64,000 bases of DNA from contig NC_088778.1 in assembly GCF_954871325.1 (NCBI RefSeq), positions 21,189,120-21,253,119 on the forward strand, written 5' to 3'. The notes beneath the pieces are model-generated. The model was not told the DNA's origin. It worked only from the letters and a program-made list of their open reading frames with translations, and did no database searches. Below, one piece after another: positions 34,636-45,105 of the stretch. A program made the position numbers and the translations under genes. This DNA is from Gordionus sp. m RMFG-2023. Lineage: Eukaryota > Nematomorpha > Gordioida > Chordodea > Parachordodidae. Every line of letters starts with the position of its first letter. The first letter of the stretch is position 1.

Positions 34636-36252
34636 TGGGTAAAATTAATATTTATATTAATATTTTTTAAAACAATTCAAAAACTACCCTACCAGTCTAA
34701 TTTCCTAATAAAAACAGCGATTTGTCAAATTTTATTAATGGCCCTAGAATGATATTATATAGTTCCATATTGTTTTTTTAAATGATGGTCACCAGAACTC
34801 CAAATGATAAATATTTTTACGGTGAATTCTTAAACTAAATATAAGATTAATTTTAATAAAAAATTTGTATCTGTTATTTTAACTAAATTAAGTTTTTTCT
34901 GGGCACCGAACCTGAATCCCAACCTGGTTCAGATATTTTTTGCAAATAAACTCGAACCCTTTTTTAATAGGGTCACAGTATGTAACAACCTATGTATCTT
35001 TATTTGAATAAAAAGTAAAAACCATAATAAAATAATTGACTATATTTTGTGAATCATTTCATAGGTAAAGAAAATATGAAGAGTAAATGAATATTAACCT
35101 TAATATAGCATCCTCCATTGTGAATATGAATTCGAAAAAAAATTGATGATATGTAATAAATAAATGATTATATTTTGAAGTGAATTGTGATAGTGAATAT
35201 GAATTCGAAAAAAAAATTTATGATGTGTAATAAATGATTATTTTGAAGTGAATTGTGATTGATATTATGTTATTTTAATTTTTAACTATTAATACTTTTT
35301 AAATCCTTTTGCCGCCTGGCTGGCATCTTAAAATTTGAGTTTTATTTTTTTTAATATTAATAACTTCCGTTTTTTACATATTTTTTTTTCTCATAATAGC
35401 ATAACTTTCAATTGTATTTCCCTCCCTTTCCTTTTTTTCCCCAAAAGAAATTAAATAATAAAAATATTATTTGTTTCCATCTTTTTTTTCAAAAGTTGAA
35501 ATCATAATTTTCATCTATTTCTATAAAAATCTATCATGTTTTCTTTCCAAGATGTCACAAATCTATACTTTTTATGTTATCTACTAAATTATAAAGTATC
35601 AAAGCTACCAACCGATTTATCAATTCCCATATTTTGAGATTGCCCTATATCGCTTAGAATTAAAACAGAAATAATGCTAAAAAAAATCCTCAAACGTCGA
35701 GAATAAATACTCAACTTTCAGAAAATACTGAATATAATTTTTTAGAAATATTTCCATTATTTTAGCGGCAGAATTATTTTTGAAAATTTAAACAAAAATT
35801 ATTTGGAAATTTTTTTCCGGTTTTTTTTCAAGGATTTATTTTCCCCTATATTTAATTTAAAACTTAAAAAATGGGTGTATTTGCATCTAGATCCATTTAA
35901 AAAGTGTATTTTAACAACTCTGGGGATCATATATATAAAATAATAGTTTGTATAATTCTTTATAAATTTGATAATATATAAAATATTTTTAAATATAGAA
36001 TCGGCTCAAACGGCTTATTGAGCCGCACTAGTCTGAGCCGTTTTTTACGACTACGGCTCGAGTTCAGGGTCAATAAAACTCGACTATTTAACTATACTAC
36101 CCTGAACCGGATTCAGAGATTTTTCACTGAACTCTCACCCGAACCCATTTTTTTAGAAGGGGGGTTTACAACTCTGATATATATTGATGAAATATATTCG
36201 ATATTCTAGAAATATTGGATAATTATGATTATCCTATATAATTTCTTAATAC
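34636..36252. repeat. MULE 5' region with repeats and hAT-type remnants
   Basis: It holds a 73-bp tandem duplication (35,120-35,192 and 35,193-35,258, unit starting GTGAATATGAATTCG) and CCGAACC-type patches at 34,905-34,985 and 36,100-36,170. Two same-direction hAT-like right ends, TTTTAACAACTCTG at about 35,909-35,922 and TTTACAACTCTG ending near 36,176, are also present. No left end was found for either, so they are older, partial elements caught in or later inserted into the MULE. No coding region was seen. Confidence 0.55.
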
Positions 36253-36465
36253 AATAAGGCAAAATTTATTAAACGCATTCAAAAATATTATTTATATATT
36301 TTATAATAAAAAAATTAAAAATATTTAATAGAATATGGCGAAATTTATTAAACACATTCAAAAATAATTTTTTATATTTTATAATAAAAAAATTAAAAAT
36401 ATTTAATAGAATATGGCGAAATTTATTAAACACATTCAAAAATATTATTTTTAAATTTTATAATA
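36253..36465 (+). repeat. 78-bp tandem repeat at the inner end of the right TIR
   Basis: GAATATGGCGAAATTTATTA recurs at 36,331 and 36,409, with a weaker copy at 36,253. The period is 78 bp over about 2.7 copies. The left TIR has a single copy of this segment. Confidence 0.85.
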
Positions 36466-37001
36466 AAAATTTTAAAGACGCCATCTAGCGGATAGAATAT
36501 TATTTCTTTTACTTTAATAAATAAAAAATGTTACGAGCAATTTTAATTTTATAAAAGTATTGAAGCTAAAATATCTAATAGATAATTTTTTACACCTGTC
36601 CAAACCTTTATCTTATTTATAAACTAATTAATTCTCAATTAATATTAGGAAAGTGAAAACCCACTGAAAAATGTTTGGAAATTTAATACATAAATATAAG
36701 CCGAGCGATATTTAGTAATAAAAAATTTATTATGTAATTAGCCGAGCGTAATTTAAATAATAAATGATTTATTATGTGGTTAACCGAGCCACATTTCCCA
36801 ATCGAGCGATATTTACTAGCCGAGTGATATTTAGTAATAAATGATTTATTATATGGTTAGCCGAGTGATATTTAGTAATAAATAATTTATCATGTGGTTT
36901 GTCGAGCGACATTTACTAGCCGAGCGATATTTAGTTATAAATGATTTATTATGTGGTTAGCCGAGAGATATTTTCTAGCCGAGCGATAAATAGACCCACC
37001 C
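36325..37001 (-). repeat. MULE right terminal inverted repeat (about 677 bp)
   Basis: It is the inverted counterpart of 31,094-31,547 but longer. The outer part carries about ten GCCGAGCGATATTTA-type subrepeats, each about 42 bp apart in part of the array (36,819-36,961), against six on the left. The extra block is about 140 bp. The remainder matches the left arm closely. Confidence 0.9.
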
Positions 37002-37074
37002 ATTACGATTTGTAAATCGCAAAAATTTTTTGTAAAATAAAAATATGAAACTAAAAATGATGCGCTATATAAAT

Positions 37075-37240
37075 AATTTATAAAGTAACTTGTAATGTAA
37101 CAAGTTACTTTTAAATGTAACGGTAACTTCTAAGTTAATTTAGAAAATGTAAGTAGTTATATTTAAAGATGTAACTTGTAACTGTAAATAATTAATTTTA
37201 ATAAGTAACGATAAAGGAGGGTTTACAACACTAATAATTA
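37075..37240 (-). repeat. GTAAC-rich hAT-like end
   Basis: In reverse complement the right edge reads TAGTGTTGTAAACCCTCC and is followed inward by many GTTAC/GTAAC motifs, such as GTAACAAGTTAC. Similar ends or patches lie at 640-710, 40,050-40,205 and 50,520-50,600. There is no TSD or opposite end. Confidence 0.5.
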
Positions 37241-37440
37241 TTATATTAAATATAACAATTATTACTTAGTAAAATTTCCATGAGTAGCTTCTAAGACTGT
37301 GATAGAGTTATCTACTAGGAAAGTTGCCGATGAATAACGACTATGAAGACTACTGCCATCGCTACCAATTACTTTATCATGATTTTTGTGTCAAATTTAT
37401 GATAATGATTTATAAAATATAAGAATAATAAAAATCAGAG

Positions 37441-37620
37441 ACCTGCAAGCCCGACCCAATAAAATTGTTTAAAAAAATTTACTATTAGTAAATTTATAGC
37501 AAAATATATACATATATATAAATTCTGTCCAATTATATATACGAATTTCTATATCTATTTTAAAATCATAACCGTAGTTCGTTCCGACCTATAGACCCAA
37601 CTGTGACCTTCATCACTTTT
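37441..37620 (+). repeat. hAT-2-type left end fragment
   Basis: It starts CAGAGACCTGCAAGCCCG, almost identical to the hAT-2 left end at 47,656 (CAGAGACCTGCAGGCCCG). Beyond about 40 bp the match fades; CCGACCTATAGACCC occurs near 37,588. It is a truncated copy. Confidence 0.6.
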
Positions 37621-37879
37621 ATCATAAACTTATGACTTTAATTAATTTTATCAATTGGGTTAAAATTAATTCAAAACTAGTGTTATTTTAAAAAAAATTT
37701 TACCTGGTACTTCAAGGTAGCCTGCAATAAATAAATAAAATAATATTTATAATAAATAATAAAATACCAAAAAATAGAGTTTTTAATGTTAGGACTATTT
37801 TAAGGACAAATTTTTTATTGATGTTATGATGTATTTAATTTATAAAATAAACCGTAGGGTTTTAGCCAATTCAGAGTCA

Positions 37880-38050
37880 TGATTTATGAATTTCAGGCAA
37901 TTATGCCGTATATTTTTGTGTTTTATGAAACAAATATAAAAATTATTATGATTAAAAGTAGTTCAAATGTTCACATTGACTAAAATTCACAGGGCATGTT
38001 ATATATCCTGAAATACAATCCCAGCTAATTCAGGTCTTTCAGAATTTTTT
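37880..38050. repeat. Palindromic-MITE remnant
   Basis: TGAATTTCAGGCAATTATGCC recalls the inner arm of the palindromic MITE at 52,605-52,881 and 57,110-57,245 (TTTCAGACAATTTTGCC). CTTTCAGAATTTTTTTAAAA follows near its right edge. It is diverged and its boundaries are uncertain. Confidence 0.4.
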
Positions 38051-38392
38051 TAAAACAGGCGCGCTAAGAAGGATTTAAGTTTATAAATTTATTTTTAGTT
38101 TGTAATACTAAATTTTGGGATTTAAAGTTAGATATAGTAAATATTAATATATAAATCACAACAAGGTTTAATTTTAATTCTTTTTTTTTTTCATTTGCAT
38201 AAAATTTTAATGAAGCGATATAATCCGCAATACTAAAATTAGGAAAGGGGTAAGAATTAATCAAGAAAATATGAGAGATTGGGTAGACGGTTAGGGCCTG
38301 TTAAAAAAAATAGTAAACTATATTGATGTGGATGTCCGTCGGACATTTTTTGCATTGGAAATTTTGAATTGATTAAATAAACAAATAAACAC

Positions 38393-38717
38393 ATGCCTCC
38401 TCTATCGGTTCCAGGAGATGTGATAGAGATCGAGCGCTTATTTGAAGGGCTAGACGGTGGGGCTGACATAGTCCTTTGGTTACGATCGTTATCCATTTTT
38501 GTGAAAGATATTTGAGCTTGATTTTGATTTTTATTGGATAGAGTTGATTTGTCATTGGAGGGTTCAGCACTTCGACTTCTTTCCGTCGCGGGGGACAGGC
38601 GAGATAGCGATAATTCGTTTAGCCTTTGTTTGCTTATACTTCTTTTACGTTTTCGATTCAGACTTAAACTTCTTCTTAATGAGGATAACATGGAAGCAGA
38701 GTCGGGTATAAAAATTT
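38393..38717 (-). CDS. Exon of an unidentified Ser/Arg-rich protein
   Basis: On the minus strand a 3' splice site (TATTATAG) at 38,718 is followed in phase 1 by about 108 codons without a stop. They begin IFIPDSASMLSSLRRSLS, pass through KRKRSISKQRLNELSLSRL, SPATERSRSAEPSNDKS and MSAPPSSPSNKRSISITSP, and end near DRGG. The likely 5' splice site is GCAT then GTGTTT at 38,392, which is a weak donor. The exon is rich in Ser, Arg, Lys and Pro, with many basophilic-kinase-like RxxS sites, and has no known fold. A methionine lies eight codons in and could be a start if the splice site is not used. It lies downstream of the C2-domain gene on the same strand and could belong to it, but the phases do not prove it. 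Confidence 0.5.
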
Positions 38718-38739
38718 CTATAATATAATATTTTATAGA

Positions 38740-39460
38740 ATATTTTACTTTAAAAAAAAATCTATATCATTTACCAACCCTATATTCCCTACATTTCTGG
38801 ATAAACCTATCCATTTTTCCCCCTTTTGCGTCATTCTTTCTATTTATTTTGGCTTTACCAAACTTGGCTAAACTTCTCTATCAAATCATTTTAAAAGAAA
38901 AGCCTCAATTTTCTCCCCAATCTTAATCTTCTTTCACGCTATCAGTTAACCTTTGCATATTATTTAAAATTGAACATTCTTCCTAAATATTTTTAAAATA
39001 TTATATTCACTAAAGCAGGCTTCTTTATTAGGGGGGAGGTCCGAGAGCCCGTTTATGTCTTCAATCCAGAAGCCATTTATGTACCCATTTCCCATACATA
39101 ACAAACCACACCTCACATACCCATAGCTTCCAACAGATATCATGAAATTATCCACTTCTCAAAATCGTCCAAAAATCTATCAACTTTTGAATTAATAAAG
39201 ATTCAAGCGCATAAGTCACTAAAGCCTTCGCATATATTTAACTTTTTCAGTCATTGGCTCAAGTTTTCCTCTTTCAATCTACCATTCTTCCGATCCCACC
39301 CGATAATTCTTTTATCCTAAAAATAATTCCTCCTCACTCCTGTAAATTCCACAAATCAATACTAAACCAATAAAACTTAAACAATAATAAATATAATTCT
39401 GTTTTTCGCTTTCTCATATAAGTTGAAGTCACGGTATATCCTTGAAACCAAGAAATTCCA
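38740..39460 (-). other. Pyrimidine-rich stretch (purine-rich on the minus strand)
   Basis: The plus strand here is dominated by C and T. Some minus-strand frames look weakly coding, for instance SYGYVRCGLLCMGNGYING near 39,070-39,130 and RFLDDFEKW near 39,140-39,180. No family was recognised. The bias is like that of 15,290-16,370 in the opposite direction, so a retroelement remnant is possible. Confidence 0.35.
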
Positions 39461-39784
39461 AAATAGAAAAATTCAGTTCTCTCTATCTATTGAAATTTCT
39501 ATTTATATATATATGAGTAAGCGGTGAAAGGAGGGAAAATAATTCTATTTTTATTGATTCTGAGAGTAAATCAATGTCACAAGGCTTAAATTGTAAGAAT
39601 TTCCACTAAATATTCCATAATCTCAATATTGATTATGCTAGACTATTCGGAGTATCTCAGACGTTTCCAAATGTTAAGATCTTCACAACCAGTTTGCATC
39701 TAGGTAACAAATGAATTGCAAACCTCTAAATTCTCGTCAAAATTGTGAAAGCTCAATTTTCAATGATTTCAGATCATATATTTG

Positions 39785-39990
39785 AATTAGGCCTATTGAA
39801 GACTATTCGATATTAGATAAGATTCGATTTGTTATTCGATATTTAATATGAAAAATTCGAATCGATAATCGAATATTAATAAAAAATATTTTGATGACTA
39901 ATAAAATATTTTTTTAAATTAAAGCCATTGTTATTCAAATTAGTTTATCTTTTGGCATTCGAAGTATTTTTATTAATGGAGGCCTATGTT
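39785..39990 (+). repeat. TCGAATA-rich terminal-repeat-like patch
   Basis: From TAGGCCTATTGAAGACTATT the motif ATTCGAT or its complement recurs about seven times within 90 bp. This is typical of hAT subterminal regions. The opposite end was not found. Confidence 0.45.
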
Positions 39991-40049
39991 TGATCAGATT
40001 GGATTATCAATTACATAAATCTTGGTAAAACCTATTGAAGTAATATTAT

Positions 40050-40205
40050 GTAGTGTTGCAACTAACGTCGATGAAAGTAACGTCGTTACTACCGGCATTA
40101 CTTTTTTGAGGGAAAGGAGTGGCATTCGTTATTTGTTTAAAGAGGAAATAAGTAACACGTTTTTTTGTGAGTAACGGTAATGCAAAACGTTACTCATTAC
40201 TTAAA
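40050..40205 (+). repeat. GTAAC-rich hAT-like left end
   Basis: It starts TAGTGTTGCAACTAACGTC and continues with GTAACG, GTTACTACC and GTAACACG motifs. It is the same class as 37,075-37,240 in the opposite orientation. A right end may lie near 41,440-41,480 (GTAATGCGTTAC), which would make an element of about 1.4 kb, but this is not proven. Confidence 0.45.
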
Positions 40206-42240
40206 ATTGTTTCTTAAAAAAATATGAAAAAAATATTTTTTATTTTATTTTTTAAAAATCTTAAATAAATTCACGTCAACCTGTTGTTAAATTTTATACA
40301 GTCAATATCGTTAATCTAATTAATATTGTCAATCAAGGTATTTTAATTTTAATTTATATTAATATTATAATTTATTTTATAAAGATAGTGTTAAATATAG
40401 ATTTTCAAATTTTATTTTAAACTAGTTTTTTTTTGGTGTCCCTCTTATTTTAGTCATAAATGCACATAATTTAAAAATAGTTTTTTTTATCCCTCTTTTG
40501 TTTTGCCTTAAATATATTAATATGAAATATTGGTTTTATGTTTTCTTTTTATCAGGGGTACTTTTGGATTCCTTAGTAAGATGTTCAGTAATTATAAATT
40601 AGATATTTAGGTCCCAGAAATCGTCCTGAATCCAGAGGTATAACTTGAGTTCCGAAAAGTATAGGGAAGTTGGTTTTATCCCCAATTATGTAAGCTAAAA
40701 CTAACACAACTTCGCAAAAACGTTTTTTTTGTTACTTTGCGCCAATTTTATTTTAATTTGTAAGTGGGCTTTTTATTTTCCCTATAAAAGGGACTAATTT
40801 GTATGTTTACCATCATTATATTTTTTATACTTTTTGGTGTATTATAAATTTTTATACGAAATTAATTTGTTTTTTAATAAAATTTTAATAAAGTTTTTGT
40901 CTGTTTAATATTATAGGGCCCATACTCGTCTCATTCCCATGGACTGACTAGTGCCGTATCTCCAAATATACTACCCGTAACTGAAGCCCATAGTATGCTA
41001 TTTCTTCAGATAACATGATTTAACTCTGCCTCAGCCCTAATATGAAACATTTTTAACACCAATAAGAAATAAGGGCACTAGGACTACACCTTGTAAGTGT
41101 AGATTGTTGCCCTAATTCAAATATTTTAACTTCTATGTACAGCGCTCAAATCTAAAAAGAGATCAATTGTGATAAAGATAGAAAAAAGATATGATGAGGA
41201 TCTGGATAATCTAATATGTTTTATTTTTTGAAAAAAGAGATCATTCTTTACAGCGAAATCTATGTTGAACACTATGCTCTCATGTTTATCTGATCAAAAT
41301 GAAAATCAATTGTTGTTAAAAATAAATAAAAAATTGTTAGAAAAAGGTCTTATTTTATATTTTTGTATAATTTTATTTTAATTATCAATGGAGAAAAAGT
41401 AAAAAGAAAATTTATAATTAATATTTAGTATTTTATAGTAAGAGTAATGCGTTACATTTTTTAAATATCAGTCGTTCCTTAATAGTTTTACATTTACTAA
41501 ATAAATATTTAGTTATAAATCTTTTCAATAAAAACATTTATTTATAATGTATGTGCCTAATAAAATAAGATATCTAATGGAAAATAAAATAAATTTATCA
41601 TATTTAAAATAATAAACTCAATTAGTAAACAAATTAATTTCACTGCTCAGATTCTTCACAGCGTCATGATTCTGACGCTATATGCCCCCCCCTCACACAA
41701 GCCAATGAAGATATTATTCTACTAAAAAAATTACCCCTTATTCTCCTCTAAAATTTTGCTCCCTATCTTTTTTTACACCACCCCATCTACCAAATGAAAA
41801 TCAGAAGAAAAAAATAATCAAATCAAAACTACTCCCTAACCCCCGTCAAATTTTATTTATATGACGAAAGTGCTTTCAGAGTTATCTATCCCCCCCCCCC
41901 CCCCCATTAAGAAATCTCTTTTTATCCCTATTTATACTTTACCACTAATAACCTGCCCATTCGGTATTATTCTTCCTCTGCCACACATATCCTTCTCTCA
42001 TATCGTTTATCGTGTATATTTGGTAATTAAAATTATACTCAATATTATTTAAAAATATAAATAAATTAACTATGATTATAAAAAAATGTCTAAATAGCTC
42101 CCTTTATCCAATTAACCTTTAAAATTATTTGATGGCATAATCTTTCCATCAATATCTTCGACTTCATATATTCGGCCATCTCTTAAATTCTTTATTAAAA
42201 TATATTTAGCAAATTATAAGAGTATTAAATAAAAACTTTG
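40206..42240. other. AT-rich spacer with TATA-like box and C runs
   Basis: CCTATAAAAGGGAC near 40,779-40,792 looks like a TATA box, and AATAAAG follows about 100 bp later, so a solo LTR or a promoter is possible. No repeat partner was found. C-rich tracts lie at 41,680-41,700, 41,760-41,850 and 41,889-41,906. On the minus strand 42,118-42,190 reads LRDGRIYEVEDIDGKIM, a coding-like scrap of unknown origin. Confidence 0.35.
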
Positions 42241-42243
42241 ATG

Positions 42244-42366
42244 ATGCCTGTTATGTGCAAGCATGTGTATTTATTAGGAATTATAATTTGTGATGGATTC
42301 TTATCAGATATTGACATATCATGAGGAGATTTTGAGTCTATTGGAAGCCCTTTATCTAATAAATCT
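42244..42366 (-). CDS. Candidate further exon of the C2-domain gene
   Basis: After TTTGATAG on the minus strand a stop-free frame reads LLDKGLPIDSKSPHDMSISD, then IIIPNKYTCLHITGIIK. It follows the last supported exon (42,467-42,562) after about 100 bp. Its frame needs an upstream phase of 1, whereas that exon appears to end in phase 0, so the join is unresolved. Another exon or a different splice site must be involved. YTCLH also occurs after the C2B domain of Munc13 proteins (known family feature), which is suggestive only. Confidence 0.4.
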
Positions 42367-42466
42367 ATCAAATTTTATTATTTTAACAAAAATAATACTT
42401 GAGTGAGTTAAGTTCATTAATTTAGTTTCAGAATAACGTTTAGTGGAAGCTAAATTAATAATATAC

Positions 42467-44572
42467 AGTTGAAAAAAACGGTATTTTATTACTTATCGGA
42501 ATTGAAGGAGAATGCATTTTTGATTCATTCAATGGATTACCATTCGAATCTAGCAATAAAAACTTAAGAAAATAATAAATGTATATAATTATGTGTATAA
42601 AATAATAGAAACCTCGACAGTAATAGCACCAGAAACAGGATCAGTACGATCAGATCTCGAGAGTAATGGAATGATTTGACGCTGATTGGGATTGCACAAT
42701 AAGGATATTACAGGAACCATGGCTTGTCCTAGAAAATCCTCTGTATAAAATGTAATAGAATTTATATATAATAAATATCATAGGTACAAATAAATAAAAG
42801 GCAACATAATCATCAAATCTTGCTTAAAATTCAATTTTACTTAATATAAATTTTATAAGTAAATATAAAATATCGTTTATTAGCATAGCATACCCCCAAC
42901 ATTTTTGCTTCTATCAAAGACTTCCATTTTTAATTTTGGCCAAATCACTTCCTTTTCCGAAGATTTATCATCTTTGGTAACCTTATTATTAGTATCCTTA
43001 TTATCGGGCCATAACTCAAAAAGAAAATTTTCATCCCAGAATGGATTACAAGTATTTTTGATTACGGAAGTCATATATTTTTGCGAACTGGTTAAATTCG
43101 GTTTGTATTTTTGAATATTTTCGCGATTATCATCGGTCTGGAATTCATTATAAGGAGCACCCAATAAACTTACACTACAGTAAGGATCTTGGCAACCTAA
43201 AATATCTCCTAAACCGTTGGCTTTGACAATTTTTACGAACAATTGTTTAGGCAAATTAAGAAATCGTTTATCCTGCAAGGAGATCGCATAAGGAGATTCG
43301 TTAAAATTTTGTAAATTATTGCCTTTCCCAGATGTAGCCTTGATTAGATTTTTATTTGACTAATTTAGAAATATAATATTTAATCTCTAGTAATGTAAAA
43401 AAAAATGAATGAGATAGCTGAAGCTTTATAATGAAAAAATAATATACATTTAAATTGTTCGATATCTTTCCATCAAATTCTGGTACAAATGGACGGGGTG
43501 GTTTTTGAGGATAAAATTCATGAGATGAGGCAAAAGTTCCATCATCTCTAGGGACATAGTAACTTGGAATCACAATATTTTTATCGATATTATTATACTT
43601 TTCAATGCCATATTCTTTTATTTCGTTTTCATTCCGTTCTTCGTCTAAATCAGATTCCAGTAATATATGATTGTTTTCAGTCAACCCTAATAAAATGTAA
43701 AATATTTTTAAATTGCTGTGCTAATTGACGGAGTCAAGTAAGACGACATGAGGATGCCCCCCCCTCCTTGAAAATTTATTTGTTTATATAAATATCAAAT
43801 TAAACTCTAATATAAATTATTCTGCTATATTTTTATCACCCCGCAACAATAATTTTAAGAAAAAATAAGTATAAGTTAATAATTTTTTATAATACTGGCA
43901 ATAATTCAAAATTATTAATAAAAACATCTTTAATTTATAAATGAGTGAAAACCCAAAAATATTCCTTAAAATGTATCCCGCCCAAAGATTTACAATAGGT
44001 TGTCCTAAAGCTCTCTAATAAAATTTATGGTGGATCAACTTAATAGTGCTCCCTAAAAATATCCTGGGTATGAATGTTCGTATAAATAAATCGTATTTTT
44101 TAATCAACATGGATATTTTTCCAGCTAAAACACTTCCTAACATTTAAATTAAATAAGCTATTAATAAAGATGAATTAGAAATTGATAAAAAAAATATATA
44201 TATTATTTGTTATATTATATATTTATAAATACATAGAATCTTGGAAATATTTTTTGGAAGACCATTTTTTATAATAGGCAGTGGAAATGGTTTAACGTTA
44301 TTTGTAACTCCGTGGTAGAAATGAGACAGGTCAATGGTCATTTGAAAAGCAGATATGCTTTCTCTGACAACCCTATCCAATGTTTCAATGTTTAATTTGT
44401 TATTGTATATTTTATTATCCTTGTTTTTAAGGATGGATTTAGATTTCGTTTCTTTGTTCTTAGTAATTGAATCATCGTCATATTCTATGATCTCGAGATC
44501 TAAATCGGGAGGAGTATCGAAAGTTACGGTGGCGTGATATATGCGTCGTATTGGGTAAAGTATTATTTTTAA
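42467..44572 (-). CDS. C2-domain protein gene, five internal exons
   Basis: Minus-strand exons are 44,572-44,233, 43,686-43,448, 43,359-42,894, 42,740-42,613 and 42,562-42,467. The end and start phases agree at every junction (1, 0, 1, 0) and all introns are GT-AG. The first two exons encode an acidic region (PPDLDLEIIEYDDDS) and a Pro-rich linker (FYPQKPPRPFVPEFDG). The third and fourth encode a C2 domain: LFVKIVKANGLGDILGCQDP, then NPFWDENFLFEL, KMEVFDRS and, across the junction, GEDFLGQAMVPV. Loop aspartates in GLGD, QDPYC, VFD and EDFLG fit calcium-dependent membrane binding. A VSGAITVEF tail follows. Neither first nor last exon was found. VSGAI recalls the end of Munc13-type C2 domains, but SYDE or RasGAP-like proteins are also possible. 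The gene is probably the host's own. Introns are 86-546 bp and AT-rich. Confidence 0.75.
43735..44075. repeat. G-run MITE family, near full-length copy inside an intron
   Basis: GATGCCCCCCCCTCCTTG at the left and ACTTAATAGTGCTCCC...AATATCCTGGGTATG at the right correspond to the two ends of the 12,660-13,035 copy. It lies wholly within the C2-gene intron 43,687-44,232 and makes up most of it. Confidence 0.65.
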
Positions 44573-44896
44573 CTAATATGTGAGATAAAATTATATATAA
44601 TATTATACTATAATACATATAAAAAAGTGTGACTTTATTCTTACTCTTTCCATGTTTCAATCATTTACTATATTGCAATAAAATTTGAAAATACTACCCG
44701 AATTTACATCTTATCATAATGACAAAATCTCAATTAAAAATGTTGTAAAACTTAGCAGATCTTTTTTTAAAGAATCTCACTCTTTCTACTGCTCCTACCT
44801 TCTCGAAAAGGTTAATACTCATCCTACCCTTTTAATAAAAAGAAGCGCCACCTTTCTGCATCTTTTATGTTTATTAATATGTAGCAGTATTTTACC

Positions 44897-45105
44897 TAGT
44901 GTTGGTCAAAAGTCCGATTTAGGTCGACGACCCCATAAGATTTTTGCCAAAATTATATTATGTAAGCTCCGAGATTTTAAAAATAGAGGTTCAAGGCTTT
45001 CTGTCATCTATTAGCAAAATCAACAAGCTTACATAGTATAATTTTGGCTGAAATCTTAATAGGCCGTTTTAAAAATCGACCCAAATCGGGTTTTTTCAAA
45101 TTTTT
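44897..45105. repeat. Foldback MITE with arms of about 75 bp
   Basis: CCAAAATTATATTATGTAAG (44,948 on) faces AAGCTTACATAGTATAATTT (45,025 on). Further out, CCGATTTAGGTCGA near 44,913 faces TCGACCCAAATCGGG near 45,076. The left edge reads CCTAGTGTTGGTC. A half copy with the same outer motif (TTTAAAAATCGGCTC and AACACTAGG) lies at 51,495-51,595. Confidence 0.7.

Larger units (their letters stand above)
31094..37001 (-). mobile_element. Mutator-like (MULE) transposon with long TIRs and OTU-transposase gene
   Basis: Both termini read GGTGGGTCTATTTATCGCTC inward (left from 31,095, right from 37,000). They are flanked by identical ATTACGAT octamers (31,086-31,093 and 37,002-37,009). MULEs usually make 9-bp duplications, so the outermost base may have changed. 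The inverted arms are about 454 bp on the left and about 677 bp on the right, nearly identical over the shared part. The minus-strand gene between them encodes an OTU-type protease domain and a DDE transposase. The 5' part (34.6-36.3 kb) also holds short tandem repeats and remnants of other elements. It is broken only by about three frameshifts, so it was active not long ago on an evolutionary scale. Confidence 0.9.

Noticed and set aside
34900-36176. A complete hAT element nested in the MULE
   Set aside because: CCGAACC patches and two CAACTCTG right ends were found, but no CAGAGTTG left end and no duplication; only remnants can be claimed.
40779-40900. Host promoter (TATA box with downstream AATAAA)
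   Set aside because: No coding sequence follows, and an LTR would look the same; no partner repeat decides the matter.
41889-41906. C-run as a functional site
   Set aside because: Several C or G runs here coincide with transposon ends or simple sequence; this one has no other signal around it.
42467-44572. Ferlin gene
   Set aside because: There is a C2 domain with a membrane-protein exon in the region, but no DysF, FerA or FerB motif and only one C2 domain were seen, and the membrane exon lies upstream of the C2 exons, not after them.
29686-44572. C1 exon and C2 exons as one Munc13 gene
   Set aside because: In Munc13 the C1 domain precedes C2B; here the C1-like exon lies 13 kb downstream of the C2 exons on the same strand, so the order is wrong.
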